DNA of 64,000 bases from Shinella sp. (GCA_003248775.1 QFQX01000001.1:124001-188000), one strand, 5' to 3'. Shown: positions 45,017 to 54,216, numbered from the stretch's first letter. Made by a program: numbers and translations. The notes: generated by a model from the sequence alone, not told the origin.

Positions 45017-45670
45017 TCAGATGCGAATTATCGCATGCCAGGCGTAACCGCGTCCGACGGTCCCGAACTCCAGCCGCCCGCCGACCCGTTCAAGTCGTGC
45101 TTCCAGAGCCTGTTTGAGGTCAGCCCTCGGAGTGACGTGGAAGCGGTCGAGCCAGGACTGGAGGAAACGCTTGAACCAGCCGGGAAGACCTTCCTGCTGG
45201 CCGAAATCGACCACATGCAGGGAGCCGCCGGGCTTGAGCGCCGCGAGGCTTGCGTCTATCGCCTTTTCCCAGTCCGGGATCATCGACAGGGCATAGGAAA
45301 TCATCACCCGGTCGAAGCTGGAAACGCCGAATTCGCCTGCGGTGAAGGTCGTGGCATCGGCCACGGCAAGGACCGGTTCGGCCGTTTTGCCGCGGAAGTT
45401 GGCGCGGGCGGAGACGAGCATTTCCGCCGAGATATCAAGCCCGTATAGTTTGGCGGTGGGGTAAAGGCGATGGGCGAGAAGCAGGTTGCGGCCCGTGCCG
45501 CAGCCGACTTCAAGCAGGCTGCCCTCGCGCGGGACATCGAGCCGGGCGATCATTCGATCACGGCCGAACAGATAGTATTTGCGCGTCAGGTCATAGATGT
45601 GCCGCTGGTAGCGATACATGCTGTCCATGCGCTCAGCGTGATCGGCGTCGAGCCGGGCTCCGGCGACCAT
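45017..45670 (-). CDS. btaB: BtaB, SAM-dependent N-methyltransferase for betaine lipid synthesis
   Basis: A 217-residue class I methyltransferase with SLLEVGCGTGRN (SAM-binding loop) and LYGLDISAEML. Its length is that of BtaB. BtaB adds three methyl groups to diacylglyceryl-homoserine, giving DGTS, a phosphorus-free membrane lipid. The start at 45670 overlaps the stop of btaA by one base (TGATG), giving a coupled pair. A longer frame upstream has no supporting ribosome site. Confidence 0.88.
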   Translation of the reverse strand: MVAGARLDADHAERMDSMYRYQRHIYDLTRKYYLFGRDRMIARLDVPREGSLLEVGCGTGRNLLLAHRLYPTAKLYGLDISAEMLVSARANFRGKTAEPVLAVADATTFTAGEFGVSSFDRVMISYALSMIPDWEKAIDASLAALKPGGSLHVVDFGQQEGLPGWFKRFLQSWLDRFHVTPRADLKQALEARLERVGGRLEFGTVGRGYAWHAIIRI

Positions 45671-46923
45671 CAGGCTTTTCTCTCGTAGATGTGGAAACCA
45701 CCATAGATGGCCGACCGGTCCTGCTTGTTGAGCTCCGCGGACCTTTCGGCATGGTAGGTCCACTGTTCCAGCAGGGTATCGGAAAGCCGTCCGTCCAGCA
45801 CGCTCCTTTCGGCCGCCGTGCGGAAGATGACGCGGGCGCTGGGAGCGGCCGTGCGGGTGATTTCGCCCCAGAGGTCGTTGAGCTGGCGGTCGTTCATCCA
45901 GTCCTGCGCATCGAGCAGGATGTAGCGGTCGATGCTTGCCGCCGCCTTCTGCGCCAGGAGTTCGGTGAAGCTGGCGTGGTGAACGGTGACCCGGTTCGCA
46001 TTGGCACGGATCGCCGGATAAAGCTCCGGCTTCAGATAGGTCGGAAGCGTGCCTTCATGCGGCTGCGGATAGCGGCGAGCAAAGGCCTGCCATGCGAAGT
46101 AGTTGTCCTTCAGCGGGAAATGACAGGCGAGCTTTTCGAGGCGGTGGCGCAGCACGGGGGCGATGGTGCCGCTCTCGGACATGCTGGCAAGCTCGTCATA
46201 CTGCTGCGGCGGAATGCCGAGGCCGAAGAGGGAGCTCTTGCGGGCGGTGATCCAGCGGATCAGCGGCTTTTCGAACAGGGGGGCGATGCGATCGTCGAAG
46301 AACTGGCGCTGTTCGCGCAGCGAGCGCGTCTCGGTGATGTCGGTCAGCTTGACGCCATGGAGGCGGGCAACGATATGGCCCGCGCCGATGAAGCGGCCGA
46401 GCAGGCCGGTGCGATAGAAATTGCGGTTGAAGGCCGCGATACGGCGACGGCCGGTGACGCCGCGCTTGTTCCAGTAATCCCGTGTCTGCGCATCGAGGTT
46501 CGGCGCGATGAAGCGGTCATAGCTGCGAGAGTTGGAGCGGGTATTTTCCTGGGCGAAATGGTGCACCACGGCGGCGTGGTCAGGCAGGTGCCGGAAGGCG
46601 GCAAGCTTCAACCGGTTCAGCGCGACATGGTTTGGATTGAGATCGACGACATCGATGCTGGAAGGGCTGCGGGAAAGATAGGCCAGCATGTTGCAGCCGC
46701 CGGAGCCGATGGTGACGATGGAATGACCTTCGGCAAGTTGCATCGCCTCCATGTCGACCTCGGGATCCTCCCAGATCTGCGGATAGACGAGACCAGAGAA
46801 GAGCATGCCGAACAGCCGCTCGGACAATCCGTCCTTGGTCAGTGCCTTGTGCTGGAGGAGAGCGTTCTTGAGTTTCCGGTTTTTGCGAAAGCCGGCATCC
46901 GGTGCAACGTCGGTCATGTTCAT
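45670..46923 (-). CDS. btaA: BtaA, S-adenosylmethionine:diacylglycerol 3-amino-3-carboxypropyltransferase
   Basis: A 417-residue protein of the BtaA (DUF3419) family. The FGMLFSGLVYPQIWEDPEVD segment and IVTIGSGGCNMLAYL SAM-binding region are typical. It transfers the aminocarboxypropyl group of SAM to diacylglycerol to form DGHS, the first step of betaine lipid synthesis under phosphate starvation. It is coupled to btaB. Either ATG at 46923 or 46917 may start it. A weak PHO-box-like sequence lies about 41 bases upstream. Confidence 0.9.
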   Translation of the reverse strand: MNMTDVAPDAGFRKNRKLKNALLQHKALTKDGLSERLFGMLFSGLVYPQIWEDPEVDMEAMQLAEGHSIVTIGSGGCNMLAYLSRSPSSIDVVDLNPNHVALNRLKLAAFRHLPDHAAVVHHFAQENTRSNSRSYDRFIAPNLDAQTRDYWNKRGVTGRRRIAAFNRNFYRTGLLGRFIGAGHIVARLHGVKLTDITETRSLREQRQFFDDRIAPLFEKPLIRWITARKSSLFGLGIPPQQYDELASMSESGTIAPVLRHRLEKLACHFPLKDNYFAWQAFARRYPQPHEGTLPTYLKPELYPAIRANANRVTVHHASFTELLAQKAAASIDRYILLDAQDWMNDRQLNDLWGEITRTAAPSARVIFRTAAERSVLDGRLSDTLLEQWTYHAERSAELNKQDRSAIYGGFHIYERKA

Positions 46924-46963
46924 TAGCCATCCATTGAACGTTGAGCGCGTGTAGCCCCCTGAT

Positions 46964-46981
46964 GCAACAGTATGATGACGT
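46964..46981 (-). promoter_or_regulatory. Weak PHO-box-like site upstream of btaA
   Basis: On the minus strand ACGTCAT-CATA-CTGTTGC resembles the tandem CTGTCAT repeat with 11-base period bound by PhoB. Matches are good in GTCAT and CTGT only. Known phosphate control of btaA in rhizobia makes it a candidate. Confidence 0.3.
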
Positions 46982-47124
46982 TGGCTGTGGGGTGCTTGGG
47001 CCGCTTACGCGAAGCTCGTTCGAGACGACGGATAAAACGTGCGCCATCCGTTTCTTTCTCCTTTTTTGGGGTTTCACCGTCGAACGTTTCCTGATTGCAT
47101 GGATGGGCAATCGGGAGGAAGCGC

Positions 47125-48492
47125 ATGCGGTTGTTTGGCAGGATCATCCGGGGGCTGGTGCTTGCCCTTGTCATGTTCATCACGGCAATCATCTTTTGGC
47201 TGTCGTTTTCGCCTCCGGCTCTGCTGCTGGTCGGTACCGGCTACGCGGCAAAGATCGTCTGCTCGAATGTTTTTCTCGCAGGTCGGGACCAGGAAGAGGT
47301 TCTCGCCGTCGATGTGCAGGCGCCCGGTCATCCTCTGCTCAAGCTGGTGAATGTGGATGTGGACCGCGAAGCGGGAACCGTTACCGCGCGGCTTCTCGGC
47401 GCAATCGCTCCCAGTACCGCTGTCAGGCGGGATGGCCTCGGCTGCGCCAGCGTACCCGATGGGGCGACGCTGGAGGAAAGCGATCCGTCGCCTGCGCGCG
47501 GTCCAAGGCCGACCGTTTCGGATGCAGCCTGGCCTGCCGGGGAGGGCGGCGGGACCCCCAATCCTGCTATTGCCAGCCTGCTTACGGATCCCGCGCTCGC
47601 CGGCCCCGGCATGCGCGCCATCGTCGTTATCAAGGATGGCCGTATCGCGGGAGAGACCTATGGCAAGGGCTTTTCGGCCGAAACGCCTCTACTCGGCTGG
47701 TCCATGGCGAAGACCGTCAATGTGGCTGTTATCGGCAGGCTGGTCGGGGAGGGGAAGATCGGCCTTGATGACCGAGGGCTCTTTCCTCAGTGGAAAGACG
47801 ATGACAGAGCCAACATTCGCGTTCGCGACCTTATGGGGATGCAGAGTGGCCTGGAATTCAACGAGGAGTACGGCGATGTCGCCGACGTGACACGCATGCT
47901 CTACCTTGAACCTGATATGGCTGCCTTTGCCGCCGACAAGCCGCTGGTGGCGAGGCGGGGAGAGGTCTTCAATTATGCATCCGGCTCCAGCGTTCTTCTT
48001 TCACGGATATGGATGGACCGCATCGGCGATACGTCCGAAGCTCTTGATTATCCGAAGACCGCTTTGTTTGCGCCACTTGGTATGACAAGCGCCGTGATGG
48101 AAGCCGATGCCGCCGGCACCTTCGTCGGCAGTTCCTATGTCTACGCGACAGCCCGGGACTGGGCGCGCTTCGGGCTCTTCCTGCTGCAGGATGGCGTGTG
48201 GAACGGCAATCGTCTGCTGCCCGAGGGCTATGTCGCCATGATTCAGCAGCCAACCATAGCCTCGAAGGGGCGTTTCACCGAAGGGCAGGCGTGGCAGGAG
48301 GGGCCGGGAGCGGCAGACGACAAAACCTTCGGCCTCCCGGATGACGCCTACTGGATACTGGGTCACGACGGGCAATCCGTCACCATCGTCCCGTCAGAGC
48401 GCCTCATCGTGGTTCGGCTCGGGTTGACGCCGTCGAAACTTGGCTATCAGCCCCAGAAACTGGTGAAGGCCGTTATGGACGGCCTTCGGTAG
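47125..48492 (+). CDS. Membrane-anchored serine beta-lactamase-fold hydrolase
   Basis: A 455-residue protein. An N-terminal membrane anchor (about 10-32) is followed by a region of ~125 residues and a class C beta-lactamase/penicillin-binding-like domain. The SxxK motif is SMAK (Ser193, Lys196), the YxS/N-type motif lies in FNYASGSS, and the C-terminal HDGQSV takes the place of KTG. GGAGG precedes the ATG at 47125. The family includes esterases and D-amino peptidases; the substrate is unknown. Confidence 0.82.
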   Translation: MRLFGRIIRGLVLALVMFITAIIFWLSFSPPALLLVGTGYAAKIVCSNVFLAGRDQEEVLAVDVQAPGHPLLKLVNVDVDREAGTVTARLLGAIAPSTAVRRDGLGCASVPDGATLEESDPSPARGPRPTVSDAAWPAGEGGGTPNPAIASLLTDPALAGPGMRAIVVIKDGRIAGETYGKGFSAETPLLGWSMAKTVNVAVIGRLVGEGKIGLDDRGLFPQWKDDDRANIRVRDLMGMQSGLEFNEEYGDVADVTRMLYLEPDMAAFAADKPLVARRGEVFNYASGSSVLLSRIWMDRIGDTSEALDYPKTALFAPLGMTSAVMEADAAGTFVGSSYVYATARDWARFGLFLLQDGVWNGNRLLPEGYVAMIQQPTIASKGRFTEGQAWQEGPGAADDKTFGLPDDAYWILGHDGQSVTIVPSERLIVVRLGLTPSKLGYQPQKLVKAVMDGLR

Positions 48493-48519
48493 GATTTGCC
48501 GCTATCGGTTTGCCGATGC

Positions 48520-49482
48520 TCAGGGATCGAGGACGTCGAGCATGCCCTTGCGCTTTGCGTCGTAATAATAGCCGCGTGAGTAGAGGCGAACCGCGCCGTC
48601 ATGGCTGTTGTCTGCGACCAGCCATGCGCCCTTCAGGTATTTGATCGCGTATTTGAGATTGGTTTCCGCATCGAACAGGCCAGAGGCCGGACCATCGTAA
48701 CCCATGGACTTAGCAGTCGCGTATTTGATCTGCATGAGACCGTAGTGACCATTGTTGTAGGCGGCGGGATTGTAGGTGCTTTCGCGATTGACGACCCGAT
48801 GGATCAGTGCTTCCGGCATGTCGTAGAATTTCGAGTATTTCTTGATCAGCGCATTGATCACTGTCGGACCGCTGGTTGCGGGCTTCATCGCCGGATCTTC
48901 GATGACTGGCGGCGGGCCGGGCGGAGAAATGTCGAACTGTTTGTCGAGCGCTGCAAGCGACATGCTGCCGGAGGGGGCCGCATAAGCAAGCGCGCCGCCC
49001 GGCTTCTGTGCCGGTACGATGGATTGGACTTCGGTCACCTCAGCCGGCAGAATCGTCGGCACGGCCACCGGCGCCGAATCCGGCAGGCTTGTCACCATGT
49101 TGGGCGATTCCGGCATCGAGGCGGTCTGGATCGTACCGCGCTGCTGGTTCGCCACCAGTTCCATGGCTTGTGCTGCCGGCATGGTCTGCGCGGCAGTAGC
49201 CAGCGCTGTAGCCTTCATGACCGGGATCGGGGCGGGTGTCTGGGTGCCGGGAATGATCGGCGGCGGTTCGTTCGAGGCATTGGGATCAACGACCGGTGTA
49301 AGGTCGTTGGCGACGGTGGCGGCTGCCGCGGTCTGTGTGCCGGGAGCAGCGGTGCCGGCAACCGGATTGGCCTTGAGTTCCTGCTTGGCTGCGTCTTCCA
49401 TGCTGCTGGTACAACCCGCGAGGCCGACTAGCAGAATGGAGGCGAAACCCAGTTTTGCTCTCAGGTCTCTTTTTGCGATCAT
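48520..49482 (-). CDS. SLT-domain lytic transglycosylase lipoprotein
   Basis: A 320-residue protein with a lipoprotein signal ending LAGC (Cys ~24). A long low-complexity Ala/Pro/Thr-rich linker (about 30-215) follows, then an SLT domain (about 220-310). The catalytic Glu is in VVNRESTYNPAAY and the HYGLMQIK strand follows. It is expected to cleave peptidoglycan near the outer membrane or septum. The ATG at 49482 is chosen because it gives the signal peptide; the frame extends nine codons further. Confidence 0.85.
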   Translation of the reverse strand: MIAKRDLRAKLGFASILLVGLAGCTSSMEDAAKQELKANPVAGTAAPGTQTAAAATVANDLTPVVDPNASNEPPPIIPGTQTPAPIPVMKATALATAAQTMPAAQAMELVANQQRGTIQTASMPESPNMVTSLPDSAPVAVPTILPAEVTEVQSIVPAQKPGGALAYAAPSGSMSLAALDKQFDISPPGPPPVIEDPAMKPATSGPTVINALIKKYSKFYDMPEALIHRVVNRESTYNPAAYNNGHYGLMQIKYATAKSMGYDGPASGLFDAETNLKYAIKYLKGAWLVADNSHDGAVRLYSRGYYYDAKRKGMLDVLDP

Positions 49483-49585
49483 GCCGACATCCCAAGTAAA
49501 ACTTAACACCGGTTAACGCGCATGCGCCGCCGTTAACCTTCTGGTGTCATAATGCATGGGCGGAATTGCGGCAAGCTTGCCACGT

Positions 49586-50221
49586 TCAGGCGGCTATCTT
49601 GCGGTAGCCTGCAGTTACTGCTCCAGCCGCAATGAGCAGCGTTCCGCCCGTCCGGTTGACGGCTTTTCTGACGGAATGCTTGCGAATGAAGCGCCGCGCG
49701 CGGTCCGCCAGCATGACATAGCTCAGACAGACGGCGATCGAGAGAGCGAGGAAGGTCGCTTCGAATATTACGACCTGATCGAGAAACGGCAGCGCCGGCG
49801 TCATGAATTGCGGCAGGAATGCGACGAAAAAGACAATGCTCTTCGGGTTTAGCGCCGTAACCGCGAAGGCATGCGCCATGATTCGAAACGGCTTTTCTTC
49901 CGGAAGGTTGTCGTTGTCCGCCACCGGACTGTCCCCGACGGGGGCTCTCCAAAGCCGGATGCCGAGATAGACCAGATAGGCGCCGCCGATCCATTTGAGG
50001 ATCATGAAAGCTGTCGCGGAACCGGCGAGCAATGCGCCCAGCCCAAGCAGCGATCCCGTCATTGCGACAAAATCACCCAGTGCCACGCCAGTCACCGTCG
50101 CAAGCGCCGTCTTCCTGCCGTGTCCCAGTGCGTAGGACACGACGAGCAGTGTGGTGGGCCCCGGAATTGCCAAGAGAAAGGCAGAGGCGGCGGCGAAAGC
50201 GAGCCAGTGTTCGAACGACAT
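49586..50221 (-). CDS. LysE/RhtB-family amino acid exporter
   Basis: A 211-residue membrane protein with about six helices. The first is at residues 6-24, followed by the family motif AIPGPTTLLVVSYALGHGRK. LysE/RhtB proteins export amino acids such as lysine, threonine or homoserine. It starts with ATG at 50221, 47 bases after the stop of the phosphofructokinase gene, on the same strand. Confidence 0.87.
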   Translation of the reverse strand: MSFEHWLAFAAASAFLLAIPGPTTLLVVSYALGHGRKTALATVTGVALGDFVAMTGSLLGLGALLAGSATAFMILKWIGGAYLVYLGIRLWRAPVGDSPVADNDNLPEEKPFRIMAHAFAVTALNPKSIVFFVAFLPQFMTPALPFLDQVVIFEATFLALSIAVCLSYVMLADRARRFIRKHSVRKAVNRTGGTLLIAAGAVTAGYRKIAA

Positions 50222-50268
50222 GAGTCTTTCCTCCCAGGGAAAGAGCAAGCCAGCTTTCGCCGGCTCCG

Positions 50269-51483
50269 TCAATGCGCAGGGCGGTATTTCTGCCCCATGT
50301 AGTCCATCACTTCTGCGAACCACGGGGTAGACAGGTCGAAGGCCTTTCCACCCTTGATGCGGGGGAATTCGATGGTCCGAAGCTTGCCGCCCTGATCCTC
50401 GTCGTGACCGGTCACCCCGGACACCTTGTTCAGGCCGCTTTCGACGGCGAGGTCGACCATGCTCTGGATCAGGCGAAGGTCGTCGTAGTTCGCCGGGGCG
50501 GAGCGGGCGTAGTAACCGGACTTCTGAACCATGGAGCGTTCGGCATCGAGCAGCTTGGCGAAATGCTTCTGGAACCAGGAGCCGACGTTGATCGTATCGA
50601 TTTTCACATGGCCGAAGGCGTCGCGCTTGACTTCCTCGCCGGCGGATTCGCGGTCTGCGACGATTTCCTCGAGACAGGCGCCTTCCGAAACGAAGAGCGT
50701 TACAAAGCCGGTGCGGTCCATGATCTCCTTCAGGCGGGTTGCTTCCGCTTCAAGGTCGAAGTGGGTTTCCGGCAGGTAGAGACCGTCGATGTTCTTCAGC
50801 TCCTGATTCATCATGAAGCCTTCGATGTATTCGTTGCCCTTGGTGCGCTGGATATAGGCGCGGGCGGTCGCGGCAGTCAGCCAGCCGCAATGACGGCCCA
50901 TGACTTCATGGATGACCAGTGTACGCGGCGCAGCGCTTTGTTCGTTGGAGACGTGGTCGAAGAAACGGGCGCCGACATCTGCGGCCGTCCAGGCGCCGAG
51001 CGACTGCTTGATTGGCACGACGTCGTTGTCGACGGTCTTCGGCAGGCCGACGACGGTCAGGTTGTAGCCGTTGGCGCCGAGATAGGCTGCGAGGTCGGCC
51101 GCGGTGGTGTTGGTGTCATCGCCACCGATGGTGTGAAGAATGGTAACGCCATCGGCAGCAAGACGCTCGGCGGCGACGCGCAGCGGGTTCTCGCCTTCCT
51201 TGACAAGGCCGCGCTTCACGCAGTCGGCGGTGTTGGTCAGCTTGACGCGGCTGTTGCCGATCGGCGAGCCGCCATAGCGATGCAGGACGTGAGCCTTCTC
51301 GCGCATCGCGTTGGTGATCTCGATCTTGTAATCCATCAGAAGGCCGCGGAAGCCGGACTTGTAGGCGATGATGTCGATATCGGGAGCGATGTCGGTGTAG
51401 CGCTCGATCAGTCCGCCGACCGCGGACGAGAGACAGGGTGCCAAGCCGCCTGCGGTCAACATTGCAACTTTCTGTTTGGCCAT
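50269..51483 (-). CDS. pfp: Pyrophosphate-dependent 6-phosphofructokinase
   Basis: A 404-residue PFK-fold kinase. GGDDTNT (120-126) with Asp at the position that is Gly in ATP-dependent enzymes, and PKTVDND (148-154), identify the PPi-using type. MGRHCGWLTAATA (substrate site) is also present. The enzyme reversibly phosphorylates fructose-6-phosphate with pyrophosphate. Many rhizobia lack ATP-PFK, so it may carry a gluconeogenic/glycolytic role. GGAGG lies a few bases before the ATG at 51483. The first GGxxP loop is GGLAPCLSSAV. Confidence 0.9.
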   Translation of the reverse strand: MAKQKVAMLTAGGLAPCLSSAVGGLIERYTDIAPDIDIIAYKSGFRGLLMDYKIEITNAMREKAHVLHRYGGSPIGNSRVKLTNTADCVKRGLVKEGENPLRVAAERLAADGVTILHTIGGDDTNTTAADLAAYLGANGYNLTVVGLPKTVDNDVVPIKQSLGAWTAADVGARFFDHVSNEQSAAPRTLVIHEVMGRHCGWLTAATARAYIQRTKGNEYIEGFMMNQELKNIDGLYLPETHFDLEAEATRLKEIMDRTGFVTLFVSEGACLEEIVADRESAGEEVKRDAFGHVKIDTINVGSWFQKHFAKLLDAERSMVQKSGYYARSAPANYDDLRLIQSMVDLAVESGLNKVSGVTGHDEDQGGKLRTIEFPRIKGGKAFDLSTPWFAEVMDYMGQKYRPAH

Positions 51484-51845
51484 CAGTCCTCCTTCGGCAT
51501 CCCTTGGAGCCGTCAATAAAACGTTTTTCCGGGCGAATGGATGCGATAGTCAGGGCAAGCTGTAAAGCAAAAAAATCAAGAAATCCGGGCATTTCGGTGC
51601 TTCGGAAAAGGAATGCTACCGCAAGTGCGAATATAATCGTTTCAAACAGGACATGCGCGCAAAGCGTGTTGTGGAAAAGGCGAAGGGCAGTTGGCGTATG
51701 GCTGACGGGAAGACTTTCGTCCGGCTTTCACCGATCAAGATCAGCGCGTCGCTTCAGTTATTCGGAACCGAACGTGAATAAAGTTTAATGCTATGGAAGG
51801 GCTGCGCATCTTGCTTTTTCGGCCGGGATTTGGTCATGCTGCAGC
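51484..51845. other. 362-base divergent gap
   Basis: This lies between the leftward phosphofructokinase and the rightward TerB-DnaJ gene. No credible gene is seen. A perfect palindrome CATGCTGCAGCATG (51835-51848) contains the ATG of the right-hand gene, and a short AT-rich block occurs near 51565-51580. Promoters for both directions are expected here but are not evident by eye. Confidence 0.4.
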
Positions 51846-52583
51846 ATGATTTTCGATTTCGCCTGTGAACAGATAGCATCGTTGTGGGACCGTTTGCTGG
51901 GCGCTGTCGGCGACGCGGCTGGCAGTGTGCTGTCCGGGGTGATCGAAGCAGTACGCACCGCTTTCGAGGGCGACCCCGAAACGCGCCGCAAGGTTTCCTT
52001 CTCCGTGGCGATCATCGCGCTTTCGGCAAAGATGGCCAAGGCCGATGGTATCGTCTCCGAAGCCGAGGTTGCCGCGTTCCGCAAGATATTCGAGTTTCCC
52101 CCGGAAGAAGCGCGCAACGTTGCGCGGCTCTACAATCTCGCCCGTCAGGACGTGGCCGGTTACGAGGCCTATGCGCAGAAGCTGGCGAGCCTCTGCCGGA
52201 CCTGCGATCAGCAATGCCCGGTGCTTGAGGATATCGTCGACGCACTGTTCCACATCGCCAAGGCCGACGGTATGCTGCACGAGAAGGAACTCGCCTTCCT
52301 GTCGCGCATCGCCGAGATTTTCGGTGTGTCGGAAGAGCGTTTCGAGGCGATTACCGAGCGTCATGTCTATCTCGACGGGGATCCGTACGGCGTTCTCGGC
52401 GTTGATCCGTCCGATGATTTCGCCACGATCCGCAAACGCTATCGGGCGCTGGCGGCTGAGCATCATCCCGACCGTCTGCATGCGCGGGGTATTCCGACCG
52501 AGTTTCACGCGGTCGCCAATCACCGCATGGCGAAGTTCAATGCCGCCTATTCCGCGATTGAGAAAGCACGTCGCGCCGCATGA
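51846..52583 (+). CDS. djlA: TerB-DnaJ (DjlA-like) co-chaperone
   Basis: A 245-residue protein. A TerB-like helical domain (about 45-165, with AIIALSAKMAKADGIVSEAE and the repeat IAKADGMLHEKE) is followed by a C-terminal J domain (about 180-243) with the HPD motif in AEHHPDR. Compared with E. coli DjlA the N-terminal membrane helix is weak. The J domain should stimulate a DnaK-type Hsp70. It overlaps the following amidase gene by four bases (ATGA), which links it with cell-envelope work. The start codon lies in a palindrome with no strong ribosome site. Confidence 0.82.
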   Translation: MIFDFACEQIASLWDRLLGAVGDAAGSVLSGVIEAVRTAFEGDPETRRKVSFSVAIIALSAKMAKADGIVSEAEVAAFRKIFEFPPEEARNVARLYNLARQDVAGYEAYAQKLASLCRTCDQQCPVLEDIVDALFHIAKADGMLHEKELAFLSRIAEIFGVSEERFEAITERHVYLDGDPYGVLGVDPSDDFATIRKRYRALAAEHHPDRLHARGIPTEFHAVANHRMAKFNAAYSAIEKARRAA

Positions 52584-53341
52584 GCCTTTTCAATGCCGAT
52601 TACCGGGCCGCCTGTGTGCTGCCTTCGCCCAACCATGGCGAGCGCGCCAATGGTGTTCGTCCCGATATCATCCTCCTGCACTATACTGGCATGCCTTCGG
52701 AAGAGGGTGCACTCTCCTGGCTCTGTAGCCCGGAGAGCCAGGTGTCGAGCCACTACTTCGTGCATGAGGATGGACGGGTCGCGCAGCTCGTGTCCGAGGA
52801 GCGTCGCGCCTGGCACGCGGGCAAGAGTTTCTGGGCCGGCGAAACCGATATCAATTCGCGTTCCATCGGTATCGAGATTGCCAATGCGGGTCATCCCGCC
52901 GGTCTTCCCGCGTTTTCGGATAAACAGATCGCGGCGGTCATCGAATTGTGTCTCGATTGCGGCCAGAGGCTCGATATCCGGCCTGAACGGGTGCTCGGGC
53001 ACTCCGATGTGGCCCCGGTTCGCAAGGTCGATCCGGGTGAAAATTTCCCCTGGGGCAAGCTCCATGCCGCGGGTGTCGGCCATTTCGTCGAGCCGGTGCC
53101 GGTCTCCGGCGGACGCTTCTTCCAGAAGGGAGAAAGAGGGCAGCCGATAGAGGCGTTGCAGTCGATGCTGTCCCTTTATGGCTATGATATTGATATCACC
53201 GGCGAATATTCGGAAAAGACCGAAGGCGTGGTCGCTGCTTTCCAGCGGCATTTCCGCCCCGCGCTGGTGGATGGCGTCGCCGACATGTCCACTATCGAGA
53301 CGCTGCACAGGCTGCTTTCCACTTTGCCGCGATACGCCTGA
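52580..53341 (+). CDS. N-acetylmuramoyl-L-alanine amidase (Amidase_2, AmiD-like)
   Basis: A 253-residue zinc amidase. ILLHYTGMPS (first His), SSHYFVHEDGRV, and GHSDVAPVRKVDPG (last His and the Lys/Asp region) are conserved. A C-terminal peptidoglycan-binding domain (about 190-250) is present. No signal peptide is apparent, so it may be cytoplasmic and used in muropeptide recycling (AmpD-like). It is coupled with the DjlA-like gene. A weak hairpin terminator follows. Confidence 0.87.
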   Translation: MSLFNADYRAACVLPSPNHGERANGVRPDIILLHYTGMPSEEGALSWLCSPESQVSSHYFVHEDGRVAQLVSEERRAWHAGKSFWAGETDINSRSIGIEIANAGHPAGLPAFSDKQIAAVIELCLDCGQRLDIRPERVLGHSDVAPVRKVDPGENFPWGKLHAAGVGHFVEPVPVSGGRFFQKGERGQPIEALQSMLSLYGYDIDITGEYSEKTEGVVAAFQRHFRPALVDGVADMSTIETLHRLLSTLPRYA

Positions 53342-53355
53342 AACGGGCGGTATGA

Positions 53356-53375
53356 GCACCCCGTTTTGCGGGTGC
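53356..53375 (+). terminator. Weak terminator after the amidase gene
   Basis: GCACCC and GGGTGC pair over six bases with an eight-base loop, and CTTTAAA follows. Nothing else is evident in the remaining 235 bases before the next gene. Confidence 0.45.
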
Positions 53376-53610
53376 CTTTAAACGTGCGAAACGCCAATTT
53401 GTTGCATCGCCACACGAATTCCCAATTTCGACGTTCTAAAGATCGCACTGAACAGCGGCGCTGTGTTCCGTAAAAATCGGATTGCGATCGCAAATATCAA
53501 CGATGAGGGCAAGTGCGGCGCCTGATCCGGCAGGACAGGTGAACAGGGTAGATTTGCGTCCAAGAAGGACGATCCGTCTTGCCACTCTGGTTCGGAGACT
53601 GAACTTCCAC

Positions 53611-54144
53611 ATGATAAGACGAGTTGTTGCTGCTGCGGCATGCCTTGCTATTCTTTTGTCCTCTTCCATGGCGGCATTCGCAGCTGAAAAGGAGCAACAT
53701 GAACAGACATTCAAGCTTCCCTTCAAGAAAACCGCAACCGAAGCAGGATATGCAGCGCCTTCCTTCTCCAACAGTCCTTATACCAATCTGATTTCCAAAT
53801 ACGCCAAGACCTACGGGGTTCCGGTGGCGCTCGCCCATGCCGTGGTGCGCATCGAGAGCAATTTCAATCCGAAGGCCCGTGGCGGCGCCGGGGAGATCGG
53901 CCTCATGCAGATCAAGCCGACAACTGCCCGCATGATGGGGTATTCGGGCTCGAGCAAGGGCCTTTACGATCCCGAGACCAACATTCGCTACGGGATGAAA
54001 TATCTGTCGATGGCCCATGAACTCGGCGATGGCCGGACCTGTTCTACCATTCTGAAGTACAATGCCGGTCACGGCGCCAAGCGCATGAATCCGGTTTCCA
54101 AGCGTTACTGCGGAAAGGTTCAGGCCCTGATCGGCTCCCTGTGA
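53611..54144 (+). CDS. Secreted SLT-domain lytic transglycosylase
   Basis: A 177-residue protein. The signal peptide (residues 1-25, AAFAAE) is followed by an SLT domain with catalytic Glu82 in VVRIESNFNP, GEIGLMQIKPTTAR and YLSMAHELGDG. The short length and absence of other domains fit a free periplasmic muramidase. A C-terminal pair of cysteines (RTCSTIL and KRYCGKV) may form a disulfide. The ATG at 53611 is the start that gives the signal peptide. Confidence 0.87.
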   Translation: MIRRVVAAAACLAILLSSSMAAFAAEKEQHEQTFKLPFKKTATEAGYAAPSFSNSPYTNLISKYAKTYGVPVALAHAVVRIESNFNPKARGGAGEIGLMQIKPTTARMMGYSGSSKGLYDPETNIRYGMKYLSMAHELGDGRTCSTILKYNAGHGAKRMNPVSKRYCGKVQALIGSL

Positions 54145-54216
54145 TCGCGACGCGACAACGACGTGCAAGCGAAGGGTTGCCATGCTATCGAGAACCTTGG
54201 AATCGAGGGGAAGTGC

